Shown: positions 6,131 through 15,109, counted from the stretch's first letter. The stretch is DNA of 64,000 nt from Pseudodesulfovibrio aespoeensis Aspo-2 (GCF_000176915.2 NC_014844.1:496001-560000), one strand, 5' to 3'. The notes: generated by a model from the letters alone, not told the origin. Numbers and translations: made by a program.

Positions 6131-7302
6131 GCGACAAACTGTTCGAGGGCATGCTCAAGGAGGCGGGGGTGCCGGTCACCGAGGCCGAGATGGAGGCCCG
6201 CTGGAAGGCCATCAACGAGGCCGAGGGCAGCCTCATCACCAACGACTCGGCCTGGAGCCCCTTCTGGCGGCTCATCACGGCCATTGTCACCACCCCGTGC
6301 AAGTCGCTGGTCAGCCTGCTGGTGACCAAAGCCCTGCCCAATCTCTTTTTGCAGTATGCCGCGGGCACGTGGCTCGATGTCTACGCCTGGGGCGTGGACC
6401 TGACCCGCAAGGCCAGCGCCAAGGCCCAGGGCGTGGCCACCTTCACCCGCGCGGCGTCCGCCGGCGCGCTGACCATCCCTACGGGTACCCTCATCGAGAG
6501 CCCCACCCTGGACGGATACATCTACCGGCTGGTGGTCGACCAGGACACGGTGTGCCCTGACGGCGTGCTGACGTTCACCGCGCCGGTCACGGCCCAGCAG
6601 GCGGGGTCCGCGTACAACCTGGGGCCGGGCTATTACTCCATCCTGCCGTCCCCGATACCGGGCATCTCCTCGGTGACCAACGGGGCCGACTGGCTGACCA
6701 CGCCGGGGGCCGACGAGGAAACCGACGAGGAGCTGCGGCTGCGCAGCCGCAACCAGTTCAGCGCCGTGGGGCAGTATCATCACGATGCGGCGTACAAGGC
6801 CATCATCGCCGGGTACGCCGGGATCCGCACGGACTATCTCTACTTCGAGCACGATGGCCCGCGCGGGCCGGGCACGGCCAACTGCTACATCATCCTGGAC
6901 ACCGGCGCGCCGCCGCAGGAGTTTGTGGACAACATCAACGCCTTTGTCCGGGACTCCGGCAACCATGGCCACGGCGACGACATGATCTGCTACCCCATGC
7001 CGGAGACGCCCTACGACCTGGCCTCCACCGTCCACCCGGTGCCCAACCTCTCCGAGGATCGGTGCGCCGCCCTGGTGCAGGACGTGGAAGACATGATCCG
7101 CTGCGCCTTCCGGCAAAACAGCGACTTCAACGTGTCCAAGACCTGGCCGCACAGCCGGTTCTCGTTCTCGCGGCTCGATCAGGATCTGCACGCGGCCCTG
7201 CCCGACCTGCTGTCCGTGGAGTTCGACCGCACCGAGGACATTGTCTCTGTCATGGACCTGCCGGTGCTGGGCAGCCTGACCGTCGCCCTGGGAGGCGCAT
7301 AG
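6127..7302 (+). CDS. baseplate assembly protein J
   Basis: A 391-residue baseplate J-like wedge protein of contractile tails. Typical segments are QYAAGTWLDVYAWGVDLTRK, a beta block with IPTGTLIESP, and the GADEETDEELRLRSRNQF loop near residue 200. The gene is translationally coupled to the previous one (ATGA). An antisense cassette separates it from gene I, which normally follows directly. Confidence 0.9.
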   Translation: MSDKLFEGMLKEAGVPVTEAEMEARWKAINEAEGSLITNDSAWSPFWRLITAIVTTPCKSLVSLLVTKALPNLFLQYAAGTWLDVYAWGVDLTRKASAKAQGVATFTRAASAGALTIPTGTLIESPTLDGYIYRLVVDQDTVCPDGVLTFTAPVTAQQAGSAYNLGPGYYSILPSPIPGISSVTNGADWLTTPGADEETDEELRLRSRNQFSAVGQYHHDAAYKAIIAGYAGIRTDYLYFEHDGPRGPGTANCYIILDTGAPPQEFVDNINAFVRDSGNHGHGDDMICYPMPETPYDLASTVHPVPNLSEDRCAALVQDVEDMIRCAFRQNSDFNVSKTWPHSRFSFSRLDQDLHAALPDLLSVEFDRTEDIVSVMDLPVLGSLTVALGGA

Positions 7303-7317
7303 ATGGCTCGGCAAACG

Positions 7318-7349
7318 AAAAGCCCCGGAACGGTGAACCGAACCGGGGC
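7318..7349 (-). terminator. terminator of antisense cassette, copy 2
   Basis: GCCCCGG (7322-7328) pairs with CCGGGGC (7343-7349) and is followed by TTTT on the minus strand. It matches the hairpin of copy 1 at 2744-2777 almost base for base, including the loop AACGGTGAACCGAA against AACGGGGAACCGAA. Confidence 0.7.
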
Positions 7350-7374
7350 CATGCGAAAAGGACTATGGATGCAG

Positions 7375-7593
7375 TCAATGACGGGACGAATCGGGCAGAG
7401 AGTGATGCACCAACGGGCGCAGCGCCACGGCGCAATCCTCAAGGGAGTGGTAGAGCAGCATGAGCGTACTTGCCAGCCCCTCTTCTCCTTCGTGGATTTG
7501 CGACTGTTGGGTGGAAAGTTCGTCCAGCGTGTGGGCGATCTGCCACAGTCTGGACTCGGCTTCTTCAGGGGTCATTCTGACGGGATGGGACAT
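7375..7593 (-). CDS. small helical protein of the antisense cassette, copy 2
   Basis: A 72-residue paralogue of the protein at 2800-3027, sharing MTPEEA, RLW, IAHTLDELS, HEG, LLY, EDCAV and PLVH. GGAGG lies five bases before the ATG. It sits between baseplate genes J and I on the opposite strand. No enzymatic motif or membrane span is visible. Two divergent copies in one operon argue that the cassette moves or duplicates as a unit. Confidence 0.7.
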   Translation of the reverse strand: MSHPVRMTPEEAESRLWQIAHTLDELSTQQSQIHEGEEGLASTLMLLYHSLEDCAVALRPLVHHSLPDSSRH

Positions 7594-7747
7594 GGTTCCT
7601 CCAAAAAAAGATGCCGGAGTGTTCCTAGCCTAACCAGGCTCGGGGACCTCGCGGTTACCCCACACTCCGGCAAATTCCTTTTCGGATTGCCTAATAAAAA
7701 AACCGACGTTTTGCGCCTGTCGATTAAGGGCGGGTTAGTTAGGAACT
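7594..7747 (-). ncRNA. candidate pseudoknotted leader RNA, copy 2
   Basis: The architecture is the same as at 3028-3243, with other bases. Helix A pairs 7612-7621 with 7663-7672 (TGCCGGAGTG/CACTCCGGCA). Helix B pairs 7621-7627 with 7740-7746 and 7630-7635 with 7733-7738. The inner hairpin pairs 7704-7707 with 7719-7722 and is followed on the minus strand by seven T. GGGG and CCCC inside helix A replace GGCG and CGCC. Spacings are shorter than in copy 1. Pairing is conserved while sequence differs, which supports a selected RNA fold. Confidence 0.6.
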
Positions 7748-7749
7748 CC

Positions 7750-7778
7750 ATCAAGCACGAAAGGATCGGCCATGTCAA
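7750..7778 (-). promoter_or_regulatory. predicted promoter of cassette copy 2
   Basis: TTGACA (7778-7773) and a weak CTTGAT -10 (7755-7750) are 17 bases apart on the minus strand, matching the placement in copy 1. The -35 overlaps the start codon of gene I on the other strand. Confidence 0.4.
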
Positions 7779-8386
7779 GTGATCAGCCGACCACCCCCGA
7801 CGTGTCCCTGCCGTTCTGGATGTCCGGGCCGGAGCTGACCAAGCTCGCCCGCGCCGCCCAGCGGTGGTTCGAGCTGCTCATGGGCTGGGCCATCTGGCCC
7901 GCCCAGCAGATGGACCCGGACACCTGCACCGAGGCAGTGCTGAACCTCATCGCCTGGCAGCGCGACATAGACCGCTTCGAGGGGGAGCCCCTGGCCCTGT
8001 ACCGCAAGCGGGTGAGATACGCATACGCCAACGCGCGCGACGCCGGATCCGTGGAGGGGTTCGCCCGCATCTTCGAGCGGCTGGGCGTGGGCTACCTGGA
8101 GACCGAGGAGCGCATGCCGAACCGGGATTGGGACGTCATCGCCCTGTACCTGTCCGACTCGCAGCTGGCCGACAACCAGGGCCTGCTGCAGGTGCTCATC
8201 CAGCACTACGGGCGGACATGCCGCCGCTACGAGTGGACCATCATCACGCCCCTGCCCGTGCAGGTGCGAGTGGAGTCCTTTGACAACGACTATCAGGCCA
8301 TATGCGCATCCGTGCCCGCGCTGGGCATCGGGCCGCGCTTGCGCGAATTCAACCACGACCATGCCGTCATTGCCGCCAAGCTGTAA
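7772..8386 (+). CDS. phage tail protein I
   Basis: A 204-residue gpI-type baseplate protein of P2-like tails. The core (LLMGWAIWPAQQMDPDTCTE, then FEGEPLALYRKRVRYAYANA) matches the usual gpI pattern of a short wedge protein following gene J. An AAGGA site precedes the ATG. The C-terminal part is a beta-rich extension. Confidence 0.82.
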   Translation: MSSDQPTTPDVSLPFWMSGPELTKLARAAQRWFELLMGWAIWPAQQMDPDTCTEAVLNLIAWQRDIDRFEGEPLALYRKRVRYAYANARDAGSVEGFARIFERLGVGYLETEERMPNRDWDVIALYLSDSQLADNQGLLQVLIQHYGRTCRRYEWTIITPLPVQVRVESFDNDYQAICASVPALGIGPRLREFNHDHAVIAAKL

Positions 8387-8395
8387 GGAGCCAAC

Positions 8396-9835
8396 ATGAG
8401 CAGTGCCATCACCAACGCGGGCGAAGCCCTCATCGCCCTGCACCAGAACCAGGAGACCGCCCTGGTCATCGACACGTTCATCGTCGCCAACGTGACCGGG
8501 GTGGACCCGGCCGGGCCGGTGGACCGGGCCGAGGGGCTGCCCGATCCGGGCGACATCGTCTACCAGTACACGATCCCGGCCGAGAACAAGGGCTACATCA
8601 ACCCCAACCAGGTGGTGTATTCCATGCTGCTGGGGTCGGACATCGGCGACTTCGAGTTCAACTGGCTGGGGCTCTACAGCTCGGCCGACGACACCGTGGT
8701 GGCCATCACCTACTGCCCGAGCCTCTCCAAGTGGAAGACGGCGCACCCGGCCATGGGCAACGCCATCACCCGCAACTTCATGCTGGAGTACACCGGGCTG
8801 CAGGCCACCACCCAGATCACTGTCGAGGCCTCCACCTGGCAGATAGACTTCACGGCCAGGCTCAAGGGCATCGACGAGCGGGAGCGGCTCTCCAACCGCG
8901 ACCTGTATGGCCGGGCCTGTTTCTTTGACTCCGGGTTCCTCGTGGTCAACGACGCCGGGGCATTCAAGGTGCAGCCGGGCACCGGCTATGTCGAGGGCAT
9001 CCGCATCGACCAGGGTGCCGTGCAGGCCATCAGCCCCGGCGCGCTGCCCGCCACCGTCTACCTGGACGTGGCCCTGCAGGCCCAGGGGTCTGACCGGGTG
9101 GCCGTGGCCGCTGTGGCCTTCGCCGACCCTGGCGACTACACAGACGCCACCAACGACACCCATTACGGCCAGCCCATCGCCGCCATCGACGCCGGGGGCG
9201 TGGTCACGGATCTGCGTCCCACCCGCGCCATGGGCACCGGGATCCTGGCCGGGGTGGCCGGGGTGGACCACACGCATGACGGATACGCTCTGGAGGGGCA
9301 CACCCACCCCACCATCGAGACCGACTACATCGACGCCAGCGCGTTGCTGCCCACCGAGGACGGCGGCGCGGCCAGCGGGGTGATCGCCACCGCCACCCAC
9401 GGGCAGCGCTACGGCTACCGGGCGCTGCCCGGCGACACGGACGCGAGCGTGGAGATCACCTACCCCATGCCCGAGGCGTGGGACCGGGGGCCGATCAAAC
9501 TGCGCGCCGTCTGGACGCCGGGCGAGGGCGCAGCGGCAGGCGAGGACATGACCCTGGTGGCCCAGGCCGTGGCCGTGGGCGATGGCGAGAGCATGGACGC
9601 CGCATATGCAGTGGCGGGCGTGACCATTGCGGATCAGGCCCAGGCCGTGGGCGCGGCCCATGTCTCGCCCGCGTCCGCCGGACTGACCGTGGAGGGCGAA
9701 CCGGCCCTGGGCGACCTGATCCACCTGCGCATCATGCGCGACGTGGACGCCGGGGCCACCCCCATGGCGGCGGACTGCCAGCTGATGGGCATCTGGATAC
9801 AGTACACGTGCAACCAGGCCGTCACCGGCTGGTAG
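8396..9835 (+). CDS. tail fibre protein with N-terminal tail-collar domain
   Basis: A 479-residue tail fibre. The first ~160 residues look like the phage tail-collar fibre domain (ITNAGEALIALHQNQETALV, and YINPNQVVYSMLLGSDIGDFE) that attaches fibres to the baseplate. The middle is beta-rich with a collagen-like DHTHDGYALEGHTHPTIETD stretch near residues 290-310, a histidine-rich element common in trimeric fibres. Located after gene I, as gpH is in P2. Confidence 0.82.
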   Translation: MSSAITNAGEALIALHQNQETALVIDTFIVANVTGVDPAGPVDRAEGLPDPGDIVYQYTIPAENKGYINPNQVVYSMLLGSDIGDFEFNWLGLYSSADDTVVAITYCPSLSKWKTAHPAMGNAITRNFMLEYTGLQATTQITVEASTWQIDFTARLKGIDERERLSNRDLYGRACFFDSGFLVVNDAGAFKVQPGTGYVEGIRIDQGAVQAISPGALPATVYLDVALQAQGSDRVAVAAVAFADPGDYTDATNDTHYGQPIAAIDAGGVVTDLRPTRAMGTGILAGVAGVDHTHDGYALEGHTHPTIETDYIDASALLPTEDGGAASGVIATATHGQRYGYRALPGDTDASVEITYPMPEAWDRGPIKLRAVWTPGEGAAAGEDMTLVAQAVAVGDGESMDAAYAVAGVTIADQAQAVGAAHVSPASAGLTVEGEPALGDLIHLRIMRDVDAGATPMAADCQLMGIWIQYTCNQAVTGW

Positions 9836-9843
9836 GAGGCGAT

Positions 9844-10644
9844 ATGAGCAGATTGGCATTTGGCGCGCCGGGCAAGAGCGGCATTGATGGCAAGTACAAG
9901 TTTGTGCCCTTGCCGTGGGAAGAGAACGCGGCGGACGAGCTTACCTACGTCTGCGAGTTCACCGGCGCAGCCGGGACCAACGAGGTGGGCGTGGGCGCGG
10001 GTTTGTCAGGGGCTGACCTTGTGCTAACCCAGTATGCCAACCCCGGCTCTGACGGCACCCACCGCACTATTCAGGACGGGACGTTCCAGTCGTTCTACGG
10101 CACAATGGCGTTTTACACTGCCTTTGCACAGTCCCCTCTGGGGTGGTCGTTCGTGCTCAGAAATACCAATTTGAATGGGGCAAACACATACCTCGTTAAT
10201 CTGATGGGTCAAGACACATCTGGTTCTCAGTCCATGGAGTTGCGGCTGCTGAAAAACACCTCGACATTTACGCTCTCGGTTGGCTCGTCAAACAGTGTAT
10301 TAGGCATGGGGGTTGGGTTAAAACTCCCTGCCACCAATGAACTCTGGCCCGTCACCGGCCAGCCTTACATGACCATCGCCAGTTTGGACTATGCCAAAGG
10401 CATATGCTTCGCAGGCATACTTCAAGACAACGGGGTATTCCCGTCAAAGCTGACCGACTTCCTGACTTTCTCAATCAATCAATTCCCGGAGGATTTTGCC
10501 GGGCCAAACCAGATTACGGCTTATAACTCTGGAGTTTATAAGTGCATCCTCGGCTCGTTTTTGAGCTATGGCAGCAACTATTCAGGAGGCCAGACTGTAA
10601 AATCTCTCACCCTGGCCAAGCGGCCTTGCTACATCCCCGCATAA
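9844..10644 (+). CDS. putative tail fibre or receptor-binding protein
   Basis: A 266-residue protein rich in small and polar residues, with a lower GC content than the flanking genes and no recognised domain. Position directly after the fibre gene and a beta-rich composition suggest a distal fibre or receptor-binding module. Base composition unlike the neighbours fits exchange of host-range modules. The ATG follows GGAGGCG. Confidence 0.55.
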   Translation: MSRLAFGAPGKSGIDGKYKFVPLPWEENAADELTYVCEFTGAAGTNEVGVGAGLSGADLVLTQYANPGSDGTHRTIQDGTFQSFYGTMAFYTAFAQSPLGWSFVLRNTNLNGANTYLVNLMGQDTSGSQSMELRLLKNTSTFTLSVGSSNSVLGMGVGLKLPATNELWPVTGQPYMTIASLDYAKGICFAGILQDNGVFPSKLTDFLTFSINQFPEDFAGPNQITAYNSGVYKCILGSFLSYGSNYSGGQTVKSLTLAKRPCYIPA

Positions 10645-10656
10645 GGAGAGCCAAGC

Positions 10657-10974
10657 ATGATCTACACGCAATACACCCTGACCGACCTCGGCTACCGCGC
10701 CCCGGTGGCGGGCATCGACCCGCTGCCCGAGATTTGGGGGCTGTCCAACCGCGACGAGGAGCGGTTCGAGCACAAGGGATTCCAGGGCTACCCGGAGACC
10801 CACGTCTGGATGGCCGAGCGCGAGGGGCGGGTGCTGGCCGCATTCGAGGCCGAGCCGGACGCGGGCGGCGTGCCCGTGCCTGCCGAGGACGTGGCCGGTC
10901 TGCTCATGGCCGACTACGGCTGGCCCGCTGGCACCGCCCTGGGCGCGGACGGGCTGCCCGTGGCGGTGGAGTAG
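10657..10974 (+). CDS. small tail-fibre-associated protein, unknown
   Basis: A 105-residue acidic protein (MIYTQYTLTDLGYRAPVAGI at the start). It sits where P2-like phages carry tail-fibre assembly genes and may be one, but no family motif is seen. AAGGAG precedes the ATG. Confidence 0.5.
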   Translation: MIYTQYTLTDLGYRAPVAGIDPLPEIWGLSNRDEERFEHKGFQGYPETHVWMAEREGRVLAAFEAEPDAGGVPVPAEDVAGLLMADYGWPAGTALGADGLPVAVE

Positions 10975-10978
10975 GCAC

Positions 10979-11884
10979 ATGGACTGGGCACCTGTCGCAT
11001 TCTCCGCGCCCACAACGGCGCAGTCGTGGGCGGACTCGCTCATCCCCGCCCTGGGCGGGGCGGCGGTCGAACTGGACGGCAGCCAGGCACGCCTGGCCTC
11101 GGTCACAGGATTGGCCGCTGTCGCGCAGAATCCTGTTGCTGGCGAAACAGCGATGGTCGCGGCCATCCGCCAGGGCATGGGCAACCTGCTCCAGGGCGGC
11201 GGGCGGTTCTTCTGCCTGCACCCGTTCATCCATCCCCAGGGCGACCGCAGGGGGGACTATGCCTACATGACCCCGCAACAGGCAGCCTCCGGCCTGGCCG
11301 ACAAGCTGGCCGACACCGTAGACATCCTACCTGCCGGGGCGCTCTCTTGCGTGGCCGTGCTCATCCGCGGCGTGGACTTCGCCGGGCTTGCCGGGGCGCT
11401 GGGCGCGTTCAATGAGGTGTTCCCTGCACCGGAGCTGCGCATGGCCCAACGGAGGGCGGACGACCTGGCCGCGCTGGAGCAAAGCAAGCTGGCCCGGCCG
11501 AACGGCGGCATCGCCCCGAGGTGGCTCCAGCAGGACGCCCGACGCCACCCAGCCATCAGGCAGTTGGACACAGCCATGGGCAACCTGGTTGCGGCTGGCG
11601 AAGGCTACGACCAGGAGAACATCGGCCCGGAAGCCGAGCTGGCCGAGCTCATCGACAAGAAGCGCGCCTCCCTGGCCGGCATCGAGGACGCATGGGCGGC
11701 GACGTGCGCCTCGCTCGAGGGCGGCGCCGGGCTCCGGCTTGGCATCGATGGCACGCGCGACACCCTGCACGGCCAGATGCGCAGCGCTATCCCGGCCGTG
11801 GAGGGCTACAAGCTGGCCGCGGTGGCCTGCTGGGTGGGCAGCCCGGAGCAAATGACGATCTTCAGGGAGGTATTCGGGGCATGA
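10979..11884 (+). CDS. phage structural protein of unknown role
   Basis: A 301-residue, alanine-rich, mostly helical protein in the tail operon, overlapping the next start at ATGA. It has no signal peptide and no catalytic motif that I can see. Place in the operon suggests a baseplate or tail-completion component. I do not recognise the family. Confidence 0.5.
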   Translation: MDWAPVAFSAPTTAQSWADSLIPALGGAAVELDGSQARLASVTGLAAVAQNPVAGETAMVAAIRQGMGNLLQGGGRFFCLHPFIHPQGDRRGDYAYMTPQQAASGLADKLADTVDILPAGALSCVAVLIRGVDFAGLAGALGAFNEVFPAPELRMAQRRADDLAALEQSKLARPNGGIAPRWLQQDARRHPAIRQLDTAMGNLVAAGEGYDQENIGPEAELAELIDKKRASLAGIEDAWAATCASLEGGAGLRLGIDGTRDTLHGQMRSAIPAVEGYKLAAVACWVGSPEQMTIFREVFGA

Positions 11885-12420
11885 ACAGCATCCTGCGGCT
11901 GGGCGACTACAACGTGCCGGGCTACAGCCTGAACGTCACAGGCAACATGGACATCCGTACCTCGGACGCCTCCGGCGAGACCAGCAGCACGGACGAGGTG
12001 GACAAGGGCACCAAGGGCAAGACCCTGACCGTGGCCCTGAACATCCTGTTTTCCCGAGAGGCGGACCTGCGCGGGCTGATCCGGGTGGCCGAGGCCAAGG
12101 ACAATGGATCGCGCCGGATCTACACCATAGCCAACGCCACGGCCAACGCCGCCGGCATCAGGCAGGTGCGCTTTGCCGAGCGCGTGACCTGGCAGGAGCA
12201 GGAGGGGCTGCGGGCCTGGGCCGTGTCCTTCACCCTGCGCGAATATCTCTCGAATCCGGAACGGGTCGAGCTGCGGGAGGAGAAGACGGCAACCGTGGCC
12301 CAGACGAGCGACGGCACGGCCACGGAACCGGAACGCCCGGCCGAGACGGCGGCGCCGGTCGAGGAGGCAATAACAGGGCTGGAGCGCCTGCTGAAAAAAG
12401 TGGACGGCTGGCTGGCATGA
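11881..12420 (+). CDS. putative tail completion or baseplate hub-adaptor protein
   Basis: A 179-residue protein with beta-rich start (LRLGDYNVPGYSLNVTGNMD) and KTLTVALNIL, a pattern seen in gpU/hub-adaptor-like phage proteins that act on the tail end. It is coupled by ATGA to both neighbours and precedes the hub-type protein. The C-terminal 50 residues are proline/alanine/glutamate-rich. Function is inferred from order. Confidence 0.5.
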   Translation: MNSILRLGDYNVPGYSLNVTGNMDIRTSDASGETSSTDEVDKGTKGKTLTVALNILFSREADLRGLIRVAEAKDNGSRRIYTIANATANAAGIRQVRFAERVTWQEQEGLRAWAVSFTLREYLSNPERVELREEKTATVAQTSDGTATEPERPAETAAPVEEAITGLERLLKKVDGWLA

Positions 12421-13121
12421 AGCTGCGCAAGACGTTCTATGTCAACGACGAGCCCGTGAAGCTTGTCAGCGACGACACCCTACTGTCGCTCTATTCGCCG
12501 GGCCGCGCCGTGTATCAGGTGCAGAGCCCCCGGCCCCTGGCCGGGCATGTGCGCCTCGAGGTGGGCTACTCCACCCAGGACAAGGACCAGGTGTTTTTCA
12601 TCGGCGTGATCCGCGAGAGCCACGTGGTGGACGGGCAGCAGCAGCGGCTGATGTGCAACGAGCTGACCTGTGTGCTCTACACGCACCTGCCCGCGGCCAT
12701 CCGCCACCCGACCCTGGTGGACGTGGCGCAGTGGTACGCCGAGCAGACCGGGCTCCGGTTCGTCGTGCCGGATCGGCCCTATGCGACCCGGCGTGTCCCG
12801 GCCTTCTACACGCTCGGCAACGGGTATCACGGCATCAACTCCCTGGGGGCCGTCTTCGGCATCGAGCGCTACATCTGGCAGCAGCAGGGGGACGGCTCGG
12901 TCTATGTGGGCTCCTGGGACGACTCGCGCTGGGCCAGCAGGCCGGTGCACATCCCCGAGGAGCGGTTCTCCCAAGTCAACGCCACGGGGAGCAAGGCGTG
13001 CGCGGTCCTGCCCCAGCTGCGGCCCGGGGTCAACCTCAACGGCGAGTACCTAGCCAGCGTGCAGATGAAAGGGCTCGAAATGGTGACGACGTGCGAAAAG
13101 CAATTGAGAAAGTTATCCTGA
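12417..13121 (+). CDS. putative baseplate hub protein (gpD-like)
   Basis: A 234-residue protein with the beta-strand pattern of the phage late-control/hub family (FYVNDEPVKLVSDDTLLSLY, and WYAEQTGLRFVVPDRP near residues 105-120). These proteins form the central hub under the tail tube. It overlaps the spike gene by 31 bases. It is shorter than P2 gpD, so only the core may be present. Confidence 0.6.
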   Translation: MKLRKTFYVNDEPVKLVSDDTLLSLYSPGRAVYQVQSPRPLAGHVRLEVGYSTQDKDQVFFIGVIRESHVVDGQQQRLMCNELTCVLYTHLPAAIRHPTLVDVAQWYAEQTGLRFVVPDRPYATRRVPAFYTLGNGYHGINSLGAVFGIERYIWQQQGDGSVYVGSWDDSRWASRPVHIPEERFSQVNATGSKACAVLPQLRPGVNLNGEYLASVQMKGLEMVTTCEKQLRKLS

Positions 13122-14188
13122 AGATCTTCCCGGAGCTCTCCGGGGGGCTGCATCTCGACCGATACGCGCGCGTCCTGGCCGTGAGCGACGCGCCTGCGGC
13201 CGGGGGGCCATCGGAGCGGTTCCGCCCCCGGTATGCCGTGGATCTCGAGATCCTGACCCCTGACGGGGCGAGGGACGAGGCATTCCCGGTCTATGAGGCC
13301 GTGCCCCTGCCTGTGCCCGCCGGGTGCGGCCAGGAGGCCGGGCTCTATGCCTTCCCCGAGCCCGGCGCGCTGGTGGTCATCGGCTTTGCCTATGGCCGGG
13401 CCGATCATCCCCTGGTACGGCAGATATACCCGCAGGGCATGAGCCTACCCGAGGTCGCCCAGGGCCAGCAGCGGTGGCAGCAGTCCGCGGACGTGTACCA
13501 GGGTGTTGACCAGCACGGGAACTGGACCCGCAAGACCGGCCAGGCCATCAGCGACGAATCGCTGCACCGGGCGGCCCGGGCTGTCGAGAACCTGGACGAA
13601 TTTTCGCGCGAGCTGCGCCGGATCCACGAGCACAGCAAGGAGGTGGTCGGCGGGACCAAGACGCTGGAGGCCCTGGGAGCCCTGCGCCTTCGCTCCGGCG
13701 GCTCCGCCAACCTGGTTGCCGTGGACAACATCAACTTCGCCACCAGCCGGGACCGGACCCTCATCGTGGGCCAGGACCGGCACGAGGTGGCCGGCCGGCA
13801 CATGGTATCCTTGGTCAAGGGCGATATGGAGGAGACTGCCCACGGCAACCGGACAGAGGACGTGGGCGGCAACCGGACGGAATCGACCGGCGGCGATCAC
13901 ACCTCGGACGTGGGCGGCGAGTCCGTCGAGACCGTGGACGGCAACAAGACCATCGCGGCCCTCCACATCAACCTGGAAGCCTCCACCATCCGCCTGGGCC
14001 AGCCCGGCTCCGGCATCAGCCTCCTGCCCACCATCATCAGCTTCATGGAAGAGATCCGCTGCGCCCTGCACGACATCGCCATCCACCAGCACAACGGCAG
14101 CGTCCCCCCCGACAACGGCGGCGAAATCGACGGCCACTCAACAGCAGTCGGCACCCTGAAGGGGAACATGGGGACGATCAGCGGTTAG
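13091..14188 (+). CDS. baseplate spike protein (gpV/VgrG-like)
   Basis: A 365-residue puncturing spike. An N-terminal OB-fold-like region (FRPRYAVDLEILTPDGARDE, and GALVVIGFAYGRADHPLVRQ) is followed by a repeat-rich beta-helix segment near residues 245-290 (GNRTEDVGGNRTESTGGDHT). The only reasonable start in frame is GTG 13091, inside the end of the preceding gene. Such spikes form trimers that pierce the host envelope. Confidence 0.78.
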   Translation: MRKAIEKVILKIFPELSGGLHLDRYARVLAVSDAPAAGGPSERFRPRYAVDLEILTPDGARDEAFPVYEAVPLPVPAGCGQEAGLYAFPEPGALVVIGFAYGRADHPLVRQIYPQGMSLPEVAQGQQRWQQSADVYQGVDQHGNWTRKTGQAISDESLHRAARAVENLDEFSRELRRIHEHSKEVVGGTKTLEALGALRLRSGGSANLVAVDNINFATSRDRTLIVGQDRHEVAGRHMVSLVKGDMEETAHGNRTEDVGGNRTESTGGDHTSDVGGESVETVDGNKTIAALHINLEASTIRLGQPGSGISLLPTIISFMEEIRCALHDIAIHQHNGSVPPDNGGEIDGHSTAVGTLKGNMGTISG

Positions 14189-14460
14189 GGGCAGATATGA
14201 GGTCCATATCCGAGGAAGGTAAAAACCTCGACAACAGCAACTGCCGCTGTCGCTACAGCCGCCATAATCGCGAATAACCCTTGCATCCACGTAAGGGTTA
14301 TTTTCTTGCTCAGTGCGATCTGCTCTCCATCAAAATAGAGCGCACCGTTTCCCCCCACTCCCAGCTTATCCATCTCCCCAATGGTTATTGGGCGAACCCC
14401 TGTCGGCCAATGTGGATATGGCCGTTCTCCTTGTCCACGACTTGTTCCTTCTGTCGCCAT
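14185..14460 (-). CDS. small membrane protein at the end of the tail operon, antisense
   Basis: A 91-residue protein with one strong span (about residues 57-80, MQGLFAIMAAVATAAVAVVE) and a charged, glycine-rich N-terminus. AGGAGG six bases before the ATG supports translation. It is convergent with the spike gene, overlapping it by four bases. It is probably a lysogeny-expressed accessory gene. No family is recognised. Confidence 0.6.
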   Translation of the reverse strand: MATEGTSRGQGERPYPHWPTGVRPITIGEMDKLGVGGNGALYFDGEQIALSKKITLTWMQGLFAIMAAVATAAVAVVEVFTFLGYGPHICP

Positions 14461-14950
14461 AAAACCTCCTCGTTATGTCTCATATGCCTAGGTCGGAAGA
14501 AAAAGAAAAGCAGCCCAAAAAATCACTCCTCCGCTCCCGCCTTCGAGCTTTTTCGTCAAAATTTTGTGCAATATCGTGAATGCGCAAAACGGCCACGCGA
14601 AGTATGGGGCTGTAAGGCTCTAAAACATTGATCAATCCTGCACGACCGGCAAAGGAATGCAGGGCCATGCGAAATACATGAACCCCCAGCAAACTGACTC
14701 GCAATCAGTTTGTCACTAGAGCCATGCGGCTTCCGCCAGTTTTTTCAAAACGCGCGACTTCTCTGACAAGCGAAATTGGCCCCCAGGAGCGAAGCTGTCC
14801 CGCGACGAGTTCCGCCATGAGCCGCGCGGATAAAGGCTTCTTGAGGCAGCAATGGGCAGCTTGCACAAACCAGATTCCGCTGGATCGCCCGAGGTCCCTA
14901 TCGGGTCCCTCCCCTCTGGCAGCCCTTTACTGGAGCCATCCCGCGCCTAA
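14461..14950. other. gene-free right end of the prophage
   Basis: About 490 bases with no convincing coding frame. They contain a seven-base-pair stem with a seven-base loop at about 14692-14712 (CTGACTCGCAATCAG) that mimics a tRNA anticodon arm, but no surrounding tRNA can be folded. The rest is non-repetitive. It ends at the tRNA-Thr fragment. Confidence 0.5.
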
Positions 14951-15109
14951 TTCGTAATCAGTAGGTCCGGGGTTCAATTCCCCGTTCTGGCTCCAAATAA
15001 AATCAAGCACTTATGACACAATCATAAGTGCTTTTTTCATGCCCTGGTATACAGGCTGATATACATCTGAGTGCAGGGGGATGCCCTGGGGTGGTGGGGG
15101 GTGTATATC
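14951..15109 (+). repeat. attachment-site repeat 1: tRNA-Thr(CGU) 3' end plus flank
   Basis: Bases 14951-14995 are the 3' part of a tRNA-Thr gene from the first base of the anticodon loop (TTCGTAA) through the T arm (GGTCCGGGGTTCAATTCCCC) to TCCA. No 5' half precedes it, so it is not a working tRNA. The next ~115 bases match the copy at 28473-28585 closely. They include the tRNA terminator and the short repeats GGTATACA, GATATACA and TGTATATC, which look like integrase arm sites. Confidence 0.8.
15006..15037 (+). terminator. terminator of the tRNA fragment
   Basis: An 11-pair stem AGCACTTATGA/TCATAAGTGCT is followed by six T. It is present in both attachment repeats (second copy about 28483-28514). 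Confidence 0.75.

Noticed and set aside
7775-9859. 694-codon open frame on the minus strand opposite genes I and fibre
   Set aside because: It is a frame shadow of GC-rich coding DNA: histidine/glycine/valine-rich composition and no ribosome site. The plus-strand genes have clear phage homology.
14692-14712. tRNA-like anticodon arm CTGACTCGCAATCAG
   Set aside because: A single stem-loop. No T arm, D arm or acceptor stem can be formed from the flanks.
14951-14995. Possible complete tRNA-Thr gene
   Set aside because: Only the part from the anticodon loop to CCA is present. Neither copy has D arm or 5' acceptor strand upstream.
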